Positions 46,078-55,914 of a DNA stretch of 64,000 bases are shown in pieces. The first letter of the stretch is position 1, and every line of letters starts with the position of its first letter. Position numbers and translations under genes: made by a program. A model generated the notes under the pieces. That model was not told the origin of the DNA, ran no database searches, and was given only the letters and a program-made list of their open reading frames with translations. The DNA is from Alphaproteobacteria bacterium (GTDB taxonomy: Bacteria; Pseudomonadota; Alphaproteobacteria; Micavibrionales; Micavibrionaceae). Where the stretch lies: positions 1,240,001-1,304,000 of the forward strand of contig JANQRF010000002.1 of NCBI GenBank assembly GCA_028289285.1, read 5' to 3'.

Positions 46078-46995
46078 TTATGGCTCCTTGACTGTTATGT
46101 CTGCAACGCCGCCAACATCAGCGCCGGCAGCATTTTCAAGGTGTATCGTGACTGAGGTTGTTGTTTTATTTTCCCACCAGGGAATAAGAGCGCCATCTTT
46201 CGGCGTGATCTCGATCAAAGGGCTGGAAAAGAACTGAGTTTCATAATTTAGGGTCGTGCCGCCAGGGGCAATCGTCTGCTCGACATATCGCTCTTCGCGG
46301 TCGCCTGCATCAACAACCGGCTTAAACCCTTCCAGATAACCCACCCCGTCCGCAGACAGCATCGTGGCCCTGTATTTCACATACCGCGCACTGATTGTCC
46401 CGATCGTCCAGGATTCATAGCCGTCATAACTCTCCGCATTTGCCCGGTAATCGATATAAAGCTCGGGGTTGGCTATTCCGGATCGATCGGAACGGATACC
46501 ACCAATCAGGTCCGCCCAGACCCGGAATTCAAGCGCATCGAAACCGGCATCAAACTCGGGCGCAAAATAATCAGCTTGTGCAACCGGGTAAGGCACATAT
46601 TGTTCAAAGAGCTCTTCATTTGTCAGCTCGTTCGCCTGCTTTGTAGAGTCCATTAAAAGCCGGCCGGACACCGCATGACGGACAAAATTTGAAACCGTGC
46701 CGGGCCAACGCGGCGCTTGCTCTTCTTCGTAAACAAGCCTGTTGGTATTGCCGACAGTGAATTCAATCTCCGCCGCTTCTTCGGAATAATTTTCAGACGT
46801 ATCCTGTGCCTTGACAAGCAGCTTCCATGTGCCGGGCGGCAGCCGCGCTGTTGTCAGCTCGTTCCCGGATTCGAGGCGTTTGAGGACCTGGGCATTTTGC
46901 CAGCGGGCCTCAATCTGGGAGAGCGCCTCTTTACCGTCAAACGGCTGCGGATAGGGCCGCGTCGGCAAGCCTATGGGTGAAAGGACAGTCGTCAT
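46078..46995 (-). CDS. tail tip-associated protein
   Basis: 305 residues, beta-rich, no signal peptide. PPGTWKLLVKAQDTSENYSEEAAEIEF looks like a fibronectin III-like strand pattern as in J C-terminal extensions, and FRVWADLIGG, YVKYRATML follow. Probably a split-off part of the tail tip. Exact role unknown. Confidence 0.68.
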   Translation of the reverse strand: MTTVLSPIGLPTRPYPQPFDGKEALSQIEARWQNAQVLKRLESGNELTTARLPPGTWKLLVKAQDTSENYSEEAAEIEFTVGNTNRLVYEEEQAPRWPGTVSNFVRHAVSGRLLMDSTKQANELTNEELFEQYVPYPVAQADYFAPEFDAGFDALEFRVWADLIGGIRSDRSGIANPELYIDYRANAESYDGYESWTIGTISARYVKYRATMLSADGVGYLEGFKPVVDAGDREERYVEQTIAPGGTTLNYETQFFSSPLIEITPKDGALIPWWENKTTTSVTIHLENAAGADVGGVADITVKEP

Positions 46996-46996
46996 A

Positions 46997-47716
46997 TTAG
47001 GAAATCACAAATTCATCTTCATCGGCAGGCGCTTCGGTTAAGGCATTTTCAAGCGTGATTTGCTTGGTTGTCCCGTTATAATCAGAAATCGTCCCGGTCT
47101 GCCCAGCAAGATTTCCGCTCGTGAATGTAATCACCCGGCCGTTATAATGGTCGTTCGTGGCCTCAGTCAGATCGGTGACAAAAGCGGTTGTCGAAGCCGA
47201 TCCGTCATTAACCGATCCCGTGACAAGAGCATTCGCGCCGCGCTTTAGATTGGTCATGGCCGTCACATCACCGCCAAGCGCCTCGGCATCAACCGCTGGC
47301 CGATTATCAACCCCAGCCGTAACAGCATTCGTCAGCCATTGAGCGACATCAACCTTCTGATATTTACTCGCAACAAACATCGACTCGTAAATATGCGTTG
47401 GTACGACCATCACCGGCACAGCGATCGGACGGCATACACTATCATCACGCAGAACAAAAAGCCCCTGTCCAAGCGTATCTGTATTGGAAGCCGTCAGCGT
47501 TACGGTATAAACGCCGCCGGCGCGGTGCGTCAGGGTTGTCGTGCCGGAAATATCCGTCAGCGCCGTGGCGCCGGCTTTATAAATCCCGATTTCATCAACT
47601 CCGCCGGCCGTCAATCCGGTTTCGGGCGTAAAGCCATCCGTGGCATCAACGGCCTGGCCGATGAAAATCGTAGCCGTGGCATCTTTTTTGAGAATAAAAA
47701 CACCGTTTAAAAGCAT
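46997..47716 (-). CDS. phage virion-associated protein
   Basis: 239 residues with beta-repeat character; the C-terminal half (SVNDGSASTTAFVTDLTEAT, DHYNGRVITFTSGNLAGQTG, ITLENALTEAPADEDEFVI) matches a module often found in phage tail and adhesin proteins. It lies between the J-like protein and the tip-associated gene. Confidence 0.68.
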   Translation of the reverse strand: MLLNGVFILKKDATATIFIGQAVDATDGFTPETGLTAGGVDEIGIYKAGATALTDISGTTTLTHRAGGVYTVTLTASNTDTLGQGLFVLRDDSVCRPIAVPVMVVPTHIYESMFVASKYQKVDVAQWLTNAVTAGVDNRPAVDAEALGGDVTAMTNLKRGANALVTGSVNDGSASTTAFVTDLTEATNDHYNGRVITFTSGNLAGQTGTISDYNGTTKQITLENALTEAPADEDEFVIS

Positions 47717-47730
47717 AACTGTCTCCTGTT

Positions 47731-50583
47731 TTAACTGGCCCGGATAAACCGGATTTCACTCGCATCAAGATCAAGATCGGGCGGCAAATTGAAACGGATC
47801 GTAACCGTTTCACCGTTTTGCTGCGCGGACAATGCTGTCACGCGGCCGGGCAATCCGTCTTTCCCGACAACCGTATGCGTGGCAAGCGTGCTCCATGATC
47901 CTTCTTTACCGCTCTTGAGAATCCAGCGAAGCTGATACTCGTATTCGGTACCGGTATCCACATTCTCGAGAGAGAGCTCGCCGGCGACCGCCGGGACAGA
48001 AACATAAGTCCAGGGACCATCATTGCCGGAAGGCCGATATCGCACTTGAAGCGTGACAATATCAGTTTGAAGTGCCGACGGTTTTCGAACCGTGATTAAA
48101 ATGCGGCTTCGCAAGGACCCGTCCGGATCGCGGAACAAGACATCACCGCCAGATTGCACGTCCTGCACAGTCGGCGTACTCAGCGCAACATTGGCCGAAA
48201 GATTACTTGTAAATGCCGGGATCGTTCCGGTATCTGCATCGTAAACATCGGATGCGTGCGGCACGCAATGAATCCTCGCAGTTTGATCACCGCCGGATTC
48301 AATCTGCGTGACAACCGCTTCCAGGCTTTCCGCATCAGTTTCACCGAACATAAAAAGATCACCGGCCACCGGCGCGTTGGCAAGTAAAACCGGCGTTGAA
48401 AATGTCAGCTCTGTCTGACCGGTTTCAACAACCGTATTGACTGCCTCATAGAGCGATGTGCCGTCATCGAGGCGAACCCGTACAACGTAGGTTTTCATCG
48501 CCTCCATATCGATCTCTTCATCGATCGTGATCTTGGTGGCGTGCGTGCCGTTATCCGTGACCGACTTGATCCGGCCGGAAGCCAGGCCGAAGCGCGGCAC
48601 ATCATGGGTCAACAAAATCAGATCGCCGCGCGTGCAGACAAAGTTTTCGATATCGGTCCAGAACGTATAACGCTCCCGGCGCAGCCGCGCCTGAGCAATA
48701 TGAAAGCGGCCGTGTTTCCATGCGAGATCGGAATCCGTTATCCCCGGAAGCTGGAGCTCTTCAAAGAGAGTGGCGTTGCCGGCATTATAACCGTCATCAT
48801 AAACAATCCGCTCATCTTGCCGATAATCCTTGTCGGCATTTGGAAAACGCACACGGAAAGCGTGCGGCAAATCCGGGTAAATGATCTCGCTTTGAAATCC
48901 CCAGCTATTGCGGGGCGTAAAATGCTGCACCGGCGTTGTCCGCTCCCGGTCCATGATAACCGTCCAGAGACCATCAGGACGGCCGACAGAGGCGCGGCCG
49001 GCGGAGGCAACTTCATGCAAAATCTCACCGACAGAAGCGGAATAGTCGATGATGGAATTATAGGTATAACCGTTCGTAACACAGTCATCATAGAAGGCCT
49101 GCAAAGCGGTCAAATTCACCTCACTGTCCGGCACAGGGCGGGCATTAGCATTGCCCTGCAAAACCTCTTTTACAAGAGCCGCCGGGTTATTTGTCTGCGC
49201 TTCTTTGTTCCAGTTGGAGCCGTTATAAATCGGCAAGATCGAGGAAACCAGGGCATTCAAATCCTCGATATTGCCATTGAGCTGCCCGGAGGCTTTGATC
49301 CGGATTGCCGTTTTGGCGACCGGCTTTGAAAACTGGATCGGGTCATCCGTTGTGATGCTGCGAAGCCTGATCCAGTAGGAATCATCGAGGATTTTATCGC
49401 TGTTTGTATCACCGCTTGTGCGCTTGAGGCGGACATCATACTGCCCGCTCTCAACAGTCCAGCGAAGAGATCGCCGAATTTCACTCGGCCGGTTCGCCGT
49501 AACCGAGATTTGGCCGGCATTGACCCAATTTTCGGTTCCTGTCGGCGCATATTGCACCTCGATATTAAGCGTGCGGTTTTGACGGTTGCCGCGGTCATCA
49601 TACAAAACCAATCCGCGCGGCAGGGCAACATCAACGCTGATCTCATCAACATCGGCCTGCGTTGTCCGGGTCTGCCATCCGGCCGCCTGGGTGAGTTCGA
49701 TCGCAAAGGCATCTTCAAAAATATCATCTGTATAGAGCGTCAGGGGCGCATCATCATCAAATCCGTAACGATGCTCGACTTCAACATCTTCAAAATTATC
49801 GATCGATGTTTCTCCGATTTTAAGATCGGTGATATTCAGCGGGCCATATCCCCAGCAAAGCAAAATTCTTAAATACTGATCATCGCCGCTGATTTCCGTA
49901 TAGGACAGAGCAGCCTGATCGGCGAACATCCGGTGAGTCCCGAGAACACGCGGAATTTTCTGAAATTTTGGAATCCGGTTCGAAGCGCTATCGATAAAAT
50001 AATGCTGGCTGACTTTCGGATTTCCACCATTATAATTCTGCGTACCCAGCTTTGGCGTCGGCGCCGGCGCAATGGCATTGATCAAAAGGTGCCCGGCAAT
50101 ACCGATTGCGCCCTTGATCAGGAGCGAAGAAAATGCAACCTGGCTGGCAGTGGCAACACCGCCGCCAAAAATACCAAGCGCCAGGTTTGTTGCAAAAGCA
50201 CCGCTTGCCCAGGCAGAGGCCGCAATCACGGCAATTTGCAGGACGGTCCGAAGCGGGCTTTTACCGCCACCCCCGCCGCCATGCAGAGCCATCCGGATTT
50301 GGATCAGATGCCCGTCTTTCGGATACACACGGTGCCAGTTTTTAGGCGTTATCTCCCAATCACCGATGAAGACGCGCGCACCGCTGCGATAAAAATCGAT
50401 AGGCTGCACCGCGCAGAGAATTTCGAGAAGGCTTTTGCCGGGCTCAAAATAAAAATCAACCCTTTCAAGTTTGAAAGGGTGCGGAGCGGCGCTAACGTGC
50501 AGTTTTCCCTCATGCGAGAGCGGCGTGACGATAGAAAGATTTTTTTCTGGATTTCCATCCAATAGAGTCTCTGTAGGATTCAT
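47731..50583 (-). CDS. J-like tail tip / host specificity protein
   Basis: 950 residues. N-terminal hub parts, a Gly/hydrophobic segment (ALHGGGGGGKSP, then IAVIAASAWASGAFATNLAL), central GpJ-like region with FDDDAPLTLYTDDIF, DYSASVGEILHEVA, and a C-terminal fibronectin III-like domain (LSLENVDTGTEYEYQLRWIL). Contacts the host surface and starts DNA ejection. The start at 50583 overlaps the NlpC/P60-like gene by 74 nt in another frame; a later start is possible, though none is obvious. Confidence 0.87.
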   Translation of the reverse strand: MNPTETLLDGNPEKNLSIVTPLSHEGKLHVSAAPHPFKLERVDFYFEPGKSLLEILCAVQPIDFYRSGARVFIGDWEITPKNWHRVYPKDGHLIQIRMALHGGGGGGKSPLRTVLQIAVIAASAWASGAFATNLALGIFGGGVATASQVAFSSLLIKGAIGIAGHLLINAIAPAPTPKLGTQNYNGGNPKVSQHYFIDSASNRIPKFQKIPRVLGTHRMFADQAALSYTEISGDDQYLRILLCWGYGPLNITDLKIGETSIDNFEDVEVEHRYGFDDDAPLTLYTDDIFEDAFAIELTQAAGWQTRTTQADVDEISVDVALPRGLVLYDDRGNRQNRTLNIEVQYAPTGTENWVNAGQISVTANRPSEIRRSLRWTVESGQYDVRLKRTSGDTNSDKILDDSYWIRLRSITTDDPIQFSKPVAKTAIRIKASGQLNGNIEDLNALVSSILPIYNGSNWNKEAQTNNPAALVKEVLQGNANARPVPDSEVNLTALQAFYDDCVTNGYTYNSIIDYSASVGEILHEVASAGRASVGRPDGLWTVIMDRERTTPVQHFTPRNSWGFQSEIIYPDLPHAFRVRFPNADKDYRQDERIVYDDGYNAGNATLFEELQLPGITDSDLAWKHGRFHIAQARLRRERYTFWTDIENFVCTRGDLILLTHDVPRFGLASGRIKSVTDNGTHATKITIDEEIDMEAMKTYVVRVRLDDGTSLYEAVNTVVETGQTELTFSTPVLLANAPVAGDLFMFGETDAESLEAVVTQIESGGDQTARIHCVPHASDVYDADTGTIPAFTSNLSANVALSTPTVQDVQSGGDVLFRDPDGSLRSRILITVRKPSALQTDIVTLQVRYRPSGNDGPWTYVSVPAVAGELSLENVDTGTEYEYQLRWILKSGKEGSWSTLATHTVVGKDGLPGRVTALSAQQNGETVTIRFNLPPDLDLDASEIRFIRAS

Positions 50584-50902
50584 GAGAACTTGCGGTTCCT
50601 TCTTGCGAATGAATCATAAAACCGTTTTCGGTGACAAAACCGATATGACAGGGCAGGCCGAGAATGTAGAGAACAACGGCATCACCGAATTTTTCTTCTC
50701 CGGCCGGAATTGATATCCATTTTTCGGTTTCACGTTCAAAGATTTTTGAAGTCTCTTTGCGAGCGACAGCACAGGAATATTCACCATCAAAGTCCGGCAG
50801 GAAAACACCGAATAATTCAACATACATGGCCCGGAACAAATCCCAGCAATTCAGCTCCTCAAACGGCACGCCGATAAATTTTTTGACATCTTGCGGCATC
50901 AT
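50510..50902 (-). CDS. NlpC/P60-type tail peptidase (gpK-like)
   Basis: 130 residues with the cysteine peptidase signature: Cys in ELNCWDLFRAMY, GDAVVLYILG, and His in PCHIGFV. As in lambda K, it probably trims peptidoglycan at the tail tip during entry. In the tail tip cluster, after the DUF1833-like gene. Confidence 0.82.
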   Translation of the reverse strand: MMPQDVKKFIGVPFEELNCWDLFRAMYVELFGVFLPDFDGEYSCAVARKETSKIFERETEKWISIPAGEEKFGDAVVLYILGLPCHIGFVTENGFMIHSQEGTASSHESYRDSIGWKSRKKSFYRHAALA

Positions 50903-50910
50903 AAAGCCTC

Positions 50911-51387
50911 TTAGAAAAGCCCCGGAAAAGTGGACGGCGTGTAGATATCTGCCGGGTAAGGTTCTAAAATAAAATCATCAAGATCGAGCTCTCCCTGGAT
51001 GCTGAGATCGGTAATCTGGACGTTTCTCAGCTTAAATCCAGGCCATTCAACCTCGACCGTATCAGGGTCCGAACCGAGCACGACTTGGAGCGTCATCGTC
51101 GGCGCAGAGGATATCGAGCGCAGCGTATCGGCAATCGTCCGATCGACATTGCTGACCCGGATTGTTGCGCGCGGAGATTTTGTTCCCTCTGGTTCATCTG
51201 GAAGAACAATTTCAAACGGGAAAGCAACAAATGTATTGCTGTTTGAAACCGTATCAATCGCATCTGAAGTAACACGTATAGGCGATACCAGATCGTCATG
51301 ATCAATCGTGATTAAGATCAACACAACCTCTCCAGTATTTTGCTTATAAAGCGTCTGGAGCATTGTGCTGGAGAGCGTTCTGGACAT
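50911..51387 (-). CDS. DUF1833-like tail protein (L-like position)
   Basis: 158 residues matching the DUF1833 phage family (VLILITIDHDDLVSPIRVTSD, FPFEIVLPDEPEGTKSPRATIRVSNVDR). Found with tail tip genes; minor tail protein role inferred from position between M- and K-like genes. Start overlaps the previous stop by one base. Confidence 0.75.
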   Translation of the reverse strand: MSRTLSSTMLQTLYKQNTGEVVLILITIDHDDLVSPIRVTSDAIDTVSNSNTFVAFPFEIVLPDEPEGTKSPRATIRVSNVDRTIADTLRSISSAPTMTLQVVLGSDPDTVEVEWPGFKLRNVQITDLSIQGELDLDDFILEPYPADIYTPSTFPGLF

Positions 51388-51734
51388 TAAGGCTGGACCT
51401 CTAATTTAAGGCGTACCCTCCATTTACCGGGCACAAAATACGTTGTGGTCGGAACTTGTGCAAAAACAACATCAAGATCGCTCCCGCCATGAGGATCGGG
51501 GAAATCAAAATTTCCGGTCTCCTGGAGCGTTGTATAATAAAATGTTTTAAACGCGGCAATCTGCGTCTCGCTCATAATCATCGTTCCGGAAAGATGGGAA
51601 ACATTTGTTGTCGTACGGCGCCGGCGCTTTGGCGGACCGTAATCCATCGGCGTCTCGATGACATTATTTTCCATTTCCTCTTGAACGGATTGACGTTCAA
51701 ATTGCTGCGGCAGGGAAGCCGGCCAAGTAGTCAT
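51387..51734 (-). CDS. minor tail protein (M-like position)
   Basis: 115 residues: WPASLPQQF at the start and MDYGPPKRRRRTT, a pattern common to a small family of phage tail proteins. GGAGC stands before the ATG. Placed right after the tape measure, as M is in lambda. Confidence 0.68.
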   Translation of the reverse strand: MTTWPASLPQQFERQSVQEEMENNVIETPMDYGPPKRRRRTTTNVSHLSGTMIMSETQIAAFKTFYYTTLQETGNFDFPDPHGGSDLDVVFAQVPTTTYFVPGKWRVRLKLEVQP

Positions 51735-51746
51735 GTCTTTGCTCCT

Positions 51747-53696
51747 TTAGCGCTGAAAACTTGACGGCGTAATGCCGTACCGAGTTTGCATAGGATCGTC
51801 GAGGGCGCCGCGGGAAACGGATTTTTGAACAATCTCGGTCAGGATAACCTCAACATCCCGTCCGCCATTGCCACGCGAAACACGCCCCTGCACCTGGTTT
51901 TGTGTCTGATTGATAATCTTGATATTCAGATCGCCGCGGCCAAGCGCTGACATGGGCGTAATCATGCCGTTCTGGCCGGGCGTGAAGAGCTCTGGCTCTC
52001 TCTCTCCAACAACATAAGACTTGCCTGCGCTTACCGGCCCGCCGCCGGCACGAAAACCGCCAAAAATATCACCGGCAAAAGATTTAAACAAACTAGTTGC
52101 CGTTTCACGGATCGGATCAGAAACAAGCTCTCTGAAAAATAGTGCTTTCAAATCCCTTAAAAGGTGTTCCGCAGCATCGCCAAGATTGTCAAAGTCATCG
52201 GCAACCTTATCAGCCGCATTTCCCCAGGCATCCCCAAATTCATCTGCCAGAGAGTTGAAATTCTCAGTAGCCTCGGCCGCCTCTTCAACAGCCTTTTTAA
52301 GTTCGATATTTTGCCGGACAAGATTCTCAATTTCCTGCCCGCGCGCACTGTCACGCTCAACACCGGCACGCTGCAATTCATTGTAAATGGCCTGCTCTTC
52401 ACTTGTTCGGCCGAGCTGTTCGTTTTCAAACCTTAAGGCTTCAACGATTTTATTAATTCCGTCGGCACGCTGCTTGGCAAGTTTTTGAGCCTCCTCTTCC
52501 AACTTAAACCGCCTATCGTAAATTGCCTGCGGCTTTTGGCCAGGAACTGGAGGATTTGGTCCTAAAGGCCCAAAGGTGCCGAAAGTTTCACCCCGGGCGC
52601 GCCGTTGATTCGTGGAAGCGGTACGCTCTTCAAGATGAATACCGCCGACGAGCTGCCGGCGCTCTGCCAAAAGGCGTTGCATTTCCGCAGACCGCATAGG
52701 CGCCTCAAGGTCACCCAAAAAAGTATCGGCAAAAAGGCCGCCGCGCGGATTCTGGTATAGCTCGCGCAGGCGATCATCGATCGCAGCAAGCTGATCGGCT
52801 TTTGTCGCCGCGAAAACCCGGCGCAAAGCCGCGACCGCATCACCGGACAATTCAATAATGTCTGTAAGCATGCCGGTAATTTCATTCAGTTTCTCACCAA
52901 AACCAGCGCGCTCAAGCTCAGCACCCAGATTTCGCCAAGCATTCTTAAGCTCTGTAAATCCCTCCGTCGCGGTGCCTTCTAACTCAGAAGCAGCGCCTTT
53001 GTATTCTTCAAGAGCTTTTAGGATATGATTTCGAAACACCTCAGAAGAAATCTGACCGTCTTTAACCATTTGACGGTAGGCACCTGCCGTCGTGCCCGCA
53101 GCTTCGGCAATTTTATTCAAAAATCCGGGGACGGGCTCAATCACTTGGTTTAACTCTTGCGCCTGGACCTGCCCCTGTGAAAGGGCCTGCGACAAACCGT
53201 AAAGCACATCGGCGATTTGTTCATCTCCGACACCAAGCGCGGCTTTGAGGTTGGCAAATCCTTCGGCAAGCTCATTCACCTGATCCCGGTTCAAAATACC
53301 GGCATCCTGCAAAGCAAGCAGGTTGCTATAGGAATTTGTCAGCGTAATCAGATCGATATTAAGCTCACGCGCTTTATCCCGCAAATAATCCTGCGTTTTA
53401 GCAAAATCATCCGCACCGTCAGTCAGGCGCTTAAGCCGTAAATTCAATTTTTCAAAAGTCTGAATACTCTGATTTAAAGAACTCGCAGCACGAAAGCCCA
53501 AAAAAGCCGGTACAAGCCGGCGGAGAATTGTATTTGCAAAAAGACTGACCCGACCGTTTGCCCGGGTTGCAGCATCACCTATGCGCTGGAAAGCGCGCTC
53601 GCCCTTACGGCCTGTAGTCTCAAGCGTAGCATCAACAATACGCCCTCCCTGTGCCTGGAGCCGAATAATATATTTATGTTCGCTGCGGCCACCCAT
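51747..53696 (-). CDS. tail tape measure protein
   Basis: 649 residues, of moderate length (a tail of about 100 nm by the usual 0.15 nm per residue rule). N-terminal tape-measure domain: LNLRLKRLTDGADDFAKTQD, ELNIDLITLTNSYSNLLALQ, GLSQALSQGQVQAQELNQV, then long helical stretch and C-terminal GGGPVSAGKSYVVGEREPELFTPGQNG, typical of tape measure ends. Follows G/GT by 4 nt. Confidence 0.92.
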   Translation of the reverse strand: MGGRSEHKYIIRLQAQGGRIVDATLETTGRKGERAFQRIGDAATRANGRVSLFANTILRRLVPAFLGFRAASSLNQSIQTFEKLNLRLKRLTDGADDFAKTQDYLRDKARELNIDLITLTNSYSNLLALQDAGILNRDQVNELAEGFANLKAALGVGDEQIADVLYGLSQALSQGQVQAQELNQVIEPVPGFLNKIAEAAGTTAGAYRQMVKDGQISSEVFRNHILKALEEYKGAASELEGTATEGFTELKNAWRNLGAELERAGFGEKLNEITGMLTDIIELSGDAVAALRRVFAATKADQLAAIDDRLRELYQNPRGGLFADTFLGDLEAPMRSAEMQRLLAERRQLVGGIHLEERTASTNQRRARGETFGTFGPLGPNPPVPGQKPQAIYDRRFKLEEEAQKLAKQRADGINKIVEALRFENEQLGRTSEEQAIYNELQRAGVERDSARGQEIENLVRQNIELKKAVEEAAEATENFNSLADEFGDAWGNAADKVADDFDNLGDAAEHLLRDLKALFFRELVSDPIRETATSLFKSFAGDIFGGFRAGGGPVSAGKSYVVGEREPELFTPGQNGMITPMSALGRGDLNIKIINQTQNQVQGRVSRGNGGRDVEVILTEIVQKSVSRGALDDPMQTRYGITPSSFQR

Positions 53697-53700
53697 TATA

Positions 53701-54476
53701 TTAACCTTCTTTTCTTGCCAGGATCATGCCGTCATCGACAGCCTTTAAGAGATCGATAAGGGTTTCATTCAAATAGCCCTTTTTCTCGAGAACATTCATT
53801 GCCGGACCGATATCCAGGCCAATGACAACGCCCATACCGGAAAGACGCAAAAACCGTCCGCCGGACAAAAGAGTTTCATGGATTTGGAGCTCCTCGGTCG
53901 TACGCGGACGGTTTTCAATATACGGACAGTAATTTTCATCTAATCCTTTTTTTCCTTTGGCGCAGTCGAGGCCTTGTTCTCGGCATCCTTCGCAGTATTC
54001 GGGGCCACCGCCTTTTTTGAAGTGCCAGGCGCAGTGACCCCGGAGTCTTTTTTTGCTGCGAACACCTTGATTTGATGGGCCATAAGTTTTGAGAAAAAAG
54101 TCTCGCCAAGTGGAGGAATATCCATGATCGCCCTGACTTTATCGGGACTGACTTCAACCGGCTCTTCGGTTTTATCATCGATGATGCCCGACCAGGAAAT
54201 AATATGCCCGACCGCAAGCTCACGAATAAGGACCTGCTGATATAGCCCCTTGCGGAAATCTTCATCAGAAAAATCAACAAGAGACGGTTCGGCAAAACCC
54301 GCTTCCACGCATATTTCAAGACTATCCTCGATACCGTCAACGATCCGGTTGGCGGCGGCCTCCGCGATGGTCTTTGAAAGACTGGTCGGCGGGTTCACCT
54401 TGACCGTTATGCCGGGAACAAGAACGATCTCGAACGGCTCCTTGGGAGGAGCCAGCGTAGAAAGGGAAAGTTTCAT
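53701..54476 (-). CDS. tail assembly chaperone GT, made by -1 frameshift
   Basis: 258 residues: the first 177 from G, then a slip at A AAA AAG (53952-53946) into the -1 frame, giving GLDENYCPYIENRPRTTEEL and ending in LARKEG at 53703. The T part has no start codon of its own but is clearly coding, with CPYIENRP...LSGGRFLRLSGMGVVIGLD, a pattern known from alphaproteobacterial prophages. It matches the lambda gpG/gpGT system, in which the longer form brings the tape measure to the tail tube. Confidence 0.85.
53940..54476 (-). CDS. tail assembly chaperone G
   Basis: 178 residues, the non-shifted product ending KEKKD. N-terminal part PPKEPFEIVLVPGITVKVNPP; alanine- and lysine-rich tail (PGTSKKAVAPNTAKDAENKA). 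Sits between tube protein and tape measure, the standard place for lambda G. Confidence 0.85.
   Translation of the reverse strand: MKLSLSTLAPPKEPFEIVLVPGITVKVNPPTSLSKTIAEAAANRIVDGIEDSLEICVEAGFAEPSLVDFSDEDFRKGLYQQVLIRELAVGHIISWSGIIDDKTEEPVEVSPDKVRAIMDIPPLGETFFSKLMAHQIKVFAAKKDSGVTAPGTSKKAVAPNTAKDAENKASTAPKEKKD
53946..53952 (-). other. programmed -1 ribosomal frameshift site
   Basis: Heptamer A AAA AAG in the G frame (codons GAA AAA AAG), followed two codons later by the G stop. The same heptamer is used by dnaX and other known -1 sites. Confidence 0.85.
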
Positions 54477-54488
54477 GAAAAATCACTG

Positions 54489-55448
54489 TTAGCTTGTGTA
54501 GAACGTACCGGCCAGATCGTTAATCAAAATGGCTTCAAACATTTCGCCGGCCGAAGTATTTTTGAGCGCTTCAAAACTGAAACCGACATTGATGCCGCCA
54601 GGACCCTCGATCGGTGGAGAAGTTTGTCTGAGATAAACTTCATGAATATTGAAAGTCACTTTTAAAGACGCGCTAATCGTATAAGCAAGCTCGAGATCAA
54701 CGGCCGTCTTGCCTGTCGCAGCATCATAAAGATCATCGTCGTAAAAACGGACATTCAGATTCCCGTTGCAGGATGCCTCATCCGGGTCAATCCCTTCAAC
54801 CTGCCCGTCAGTCTGGTTAAGGGTTTCAATCCCTTGCAGGTTGTTTGAATAGGTGAAATCAAACGTATTGATATTCGCAAGGAGCGTATCATCCGCCTTG
54901 ATTGTTCCTTGCAAACCGCTGGCACGGGCAAGCGTGTTTGTTGTCGGCGTGCCACCCTGCGAAGAGGTATTCGGCGTCATATTTTGACCCATAATCCCGA
55001 AAACGGCTGTCATCGGTCCTGATCTCTGTGGATTGATCGTCAGGGAATTGATCATGCAGCCGAGAAAGTTCTCATACTTCGGAACATTCGGAAAACCTTT
55101 CTCAATCTCGAAAGAAGGAAGATCGGCGCCGCCGGATGTAAAAGTATGTGTATAGGTGCTCGATCCGGATGTCGATGGATCCCCGAGCAAGCCCGTTAGC
55201 CATAAACCGATATCACGCATTTCAAGCGGAACGGTGGCATCACCGGCGCAAACAACGGCGTCCTGGAATATCTCCGTCGGATCACGTCCGGCGCCAGCGC
55301 GCGAGCTTTTAACCAGATCGCGATCCGCGCTAAGGTTACAAGCATCAAAAACAACAGAGTTAAAATTCGAACTGCCTCCGCCGCCAAAACTGGACTCACG
55401 CTCGAGCAAAAGATGGGTGTTGTAACCGTATTCTCTTTGATCGGCCAT
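54489..55448 (-). CDS. major tail tube protein
   Basis: 319 residues, beta-rich: YGYNTHLLLERESSFGGGGSSNFNSVVFD, VPLEMRDIGLWLTGLLGD, STYTHTFTSGGADLPSFEIEKGFP, ITPTAVFGIMGQNM-like core. These are features of lambda V-type tube proteins. Polymerises as the tail tube. Between U-like and G genes. Confidence 0.82.
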   Translation of the reverse strand: MADQREYGYNTHLLLERESSFGGGGSSNFNSVVFDACNLSADRDLVKSSRAGAGRDPTEIFQDAVVCAGDATVPLEMRDIGLWLTGLLGDPSTSGSSTYTHTFTSGGADLPSFEIEKGFPNVPKYENFLGCMINSLTINPQRSGPMTAVFGIMGQNMTPNTSSQGGTPTTNTLARASGLQGTIKADDTLLANINTFDFTYSNNLQGIETLNQTDGQVEGIDPDEASCNGNLNVRFYDDDLYDAATGKTAVDLELAYTISASLKVTFNIHEVYLRQTSPPIEGPGGINVGFSFEALKNTSAGEMFEAILINDLAGTFYTS

Positions 55449-55476
55449 TTACAATCTCCTTAAAAAATTGTGATGT

Positions 55477-55914
55477 TTAAGCGAGAGGGCTGCTCGCCTC
55501 ATAATCCATAGTTAGATAAATGGTGCCCCATTTAATATCGTCGCCGCCCTCGATCGGTTCGGTTGAAACCTCGGGATGCGAATAAGTCATACCTTTAATC
55601 ACGCTGCCAAGGGTCAGATCGCCCTCAAGAGACGTTCCGATTGCCGCGGCGATCGTATCAAAAGCGCTGTCACGCGATGCCTGATTGCCATCCTCAACAT
55701 AAATTTCGATCTCGGCAACATGCTGGTAAAAAACAGTCCGATCGCCACCGAGCGTAGGCTCTGGTTCACCGGGGTCTCCATCACGCACGATAACAAGTCC
55801 AGAGTTCGGTATTTCCTGTGGTTCTGCGGCATTTTTCAGGACTTCTACAGAACTCAAATCTGTTGACAGAACTGTATACAATGCCGCGATCACGGCTTCT
55901 TTTTTGGTTGTCAT
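55477..55914 (-). CDS. tail terminator, U-like
   Basis: 145 residues: AALYTVLSTDLSSVEVLKNA, IPNSGLVIVRDGDPGEPEP, and DIKWGTIYLTMDYEA. Position before the tube protein and length fit lambda U-type tail terminators. Overlaps the previous gene's stop by 4 nt. Confidence 0.75.
   Translation of the reverse strand: MTTKKEAVIAALYTVLSTDLSSVEVLKNAAEPQEIPNSGLVIVRDGDPGEPEPTLGGDRTVFYQHVAEIEIYVEDGNQASRDSAFDTIAAAIGTSLEGDLTLGSVIKGMTYSHPEVSTEPIEGGDDIKWGTIYLTMDYEASSPLA

Noticed and set aside
48541..49329. 262-codon open frame on the plus strand
   Set aside because: It lies wholly antisense to the J-like tail tip gene, and its translation shows no family features; it is a by-product of that gene's codon pattern.
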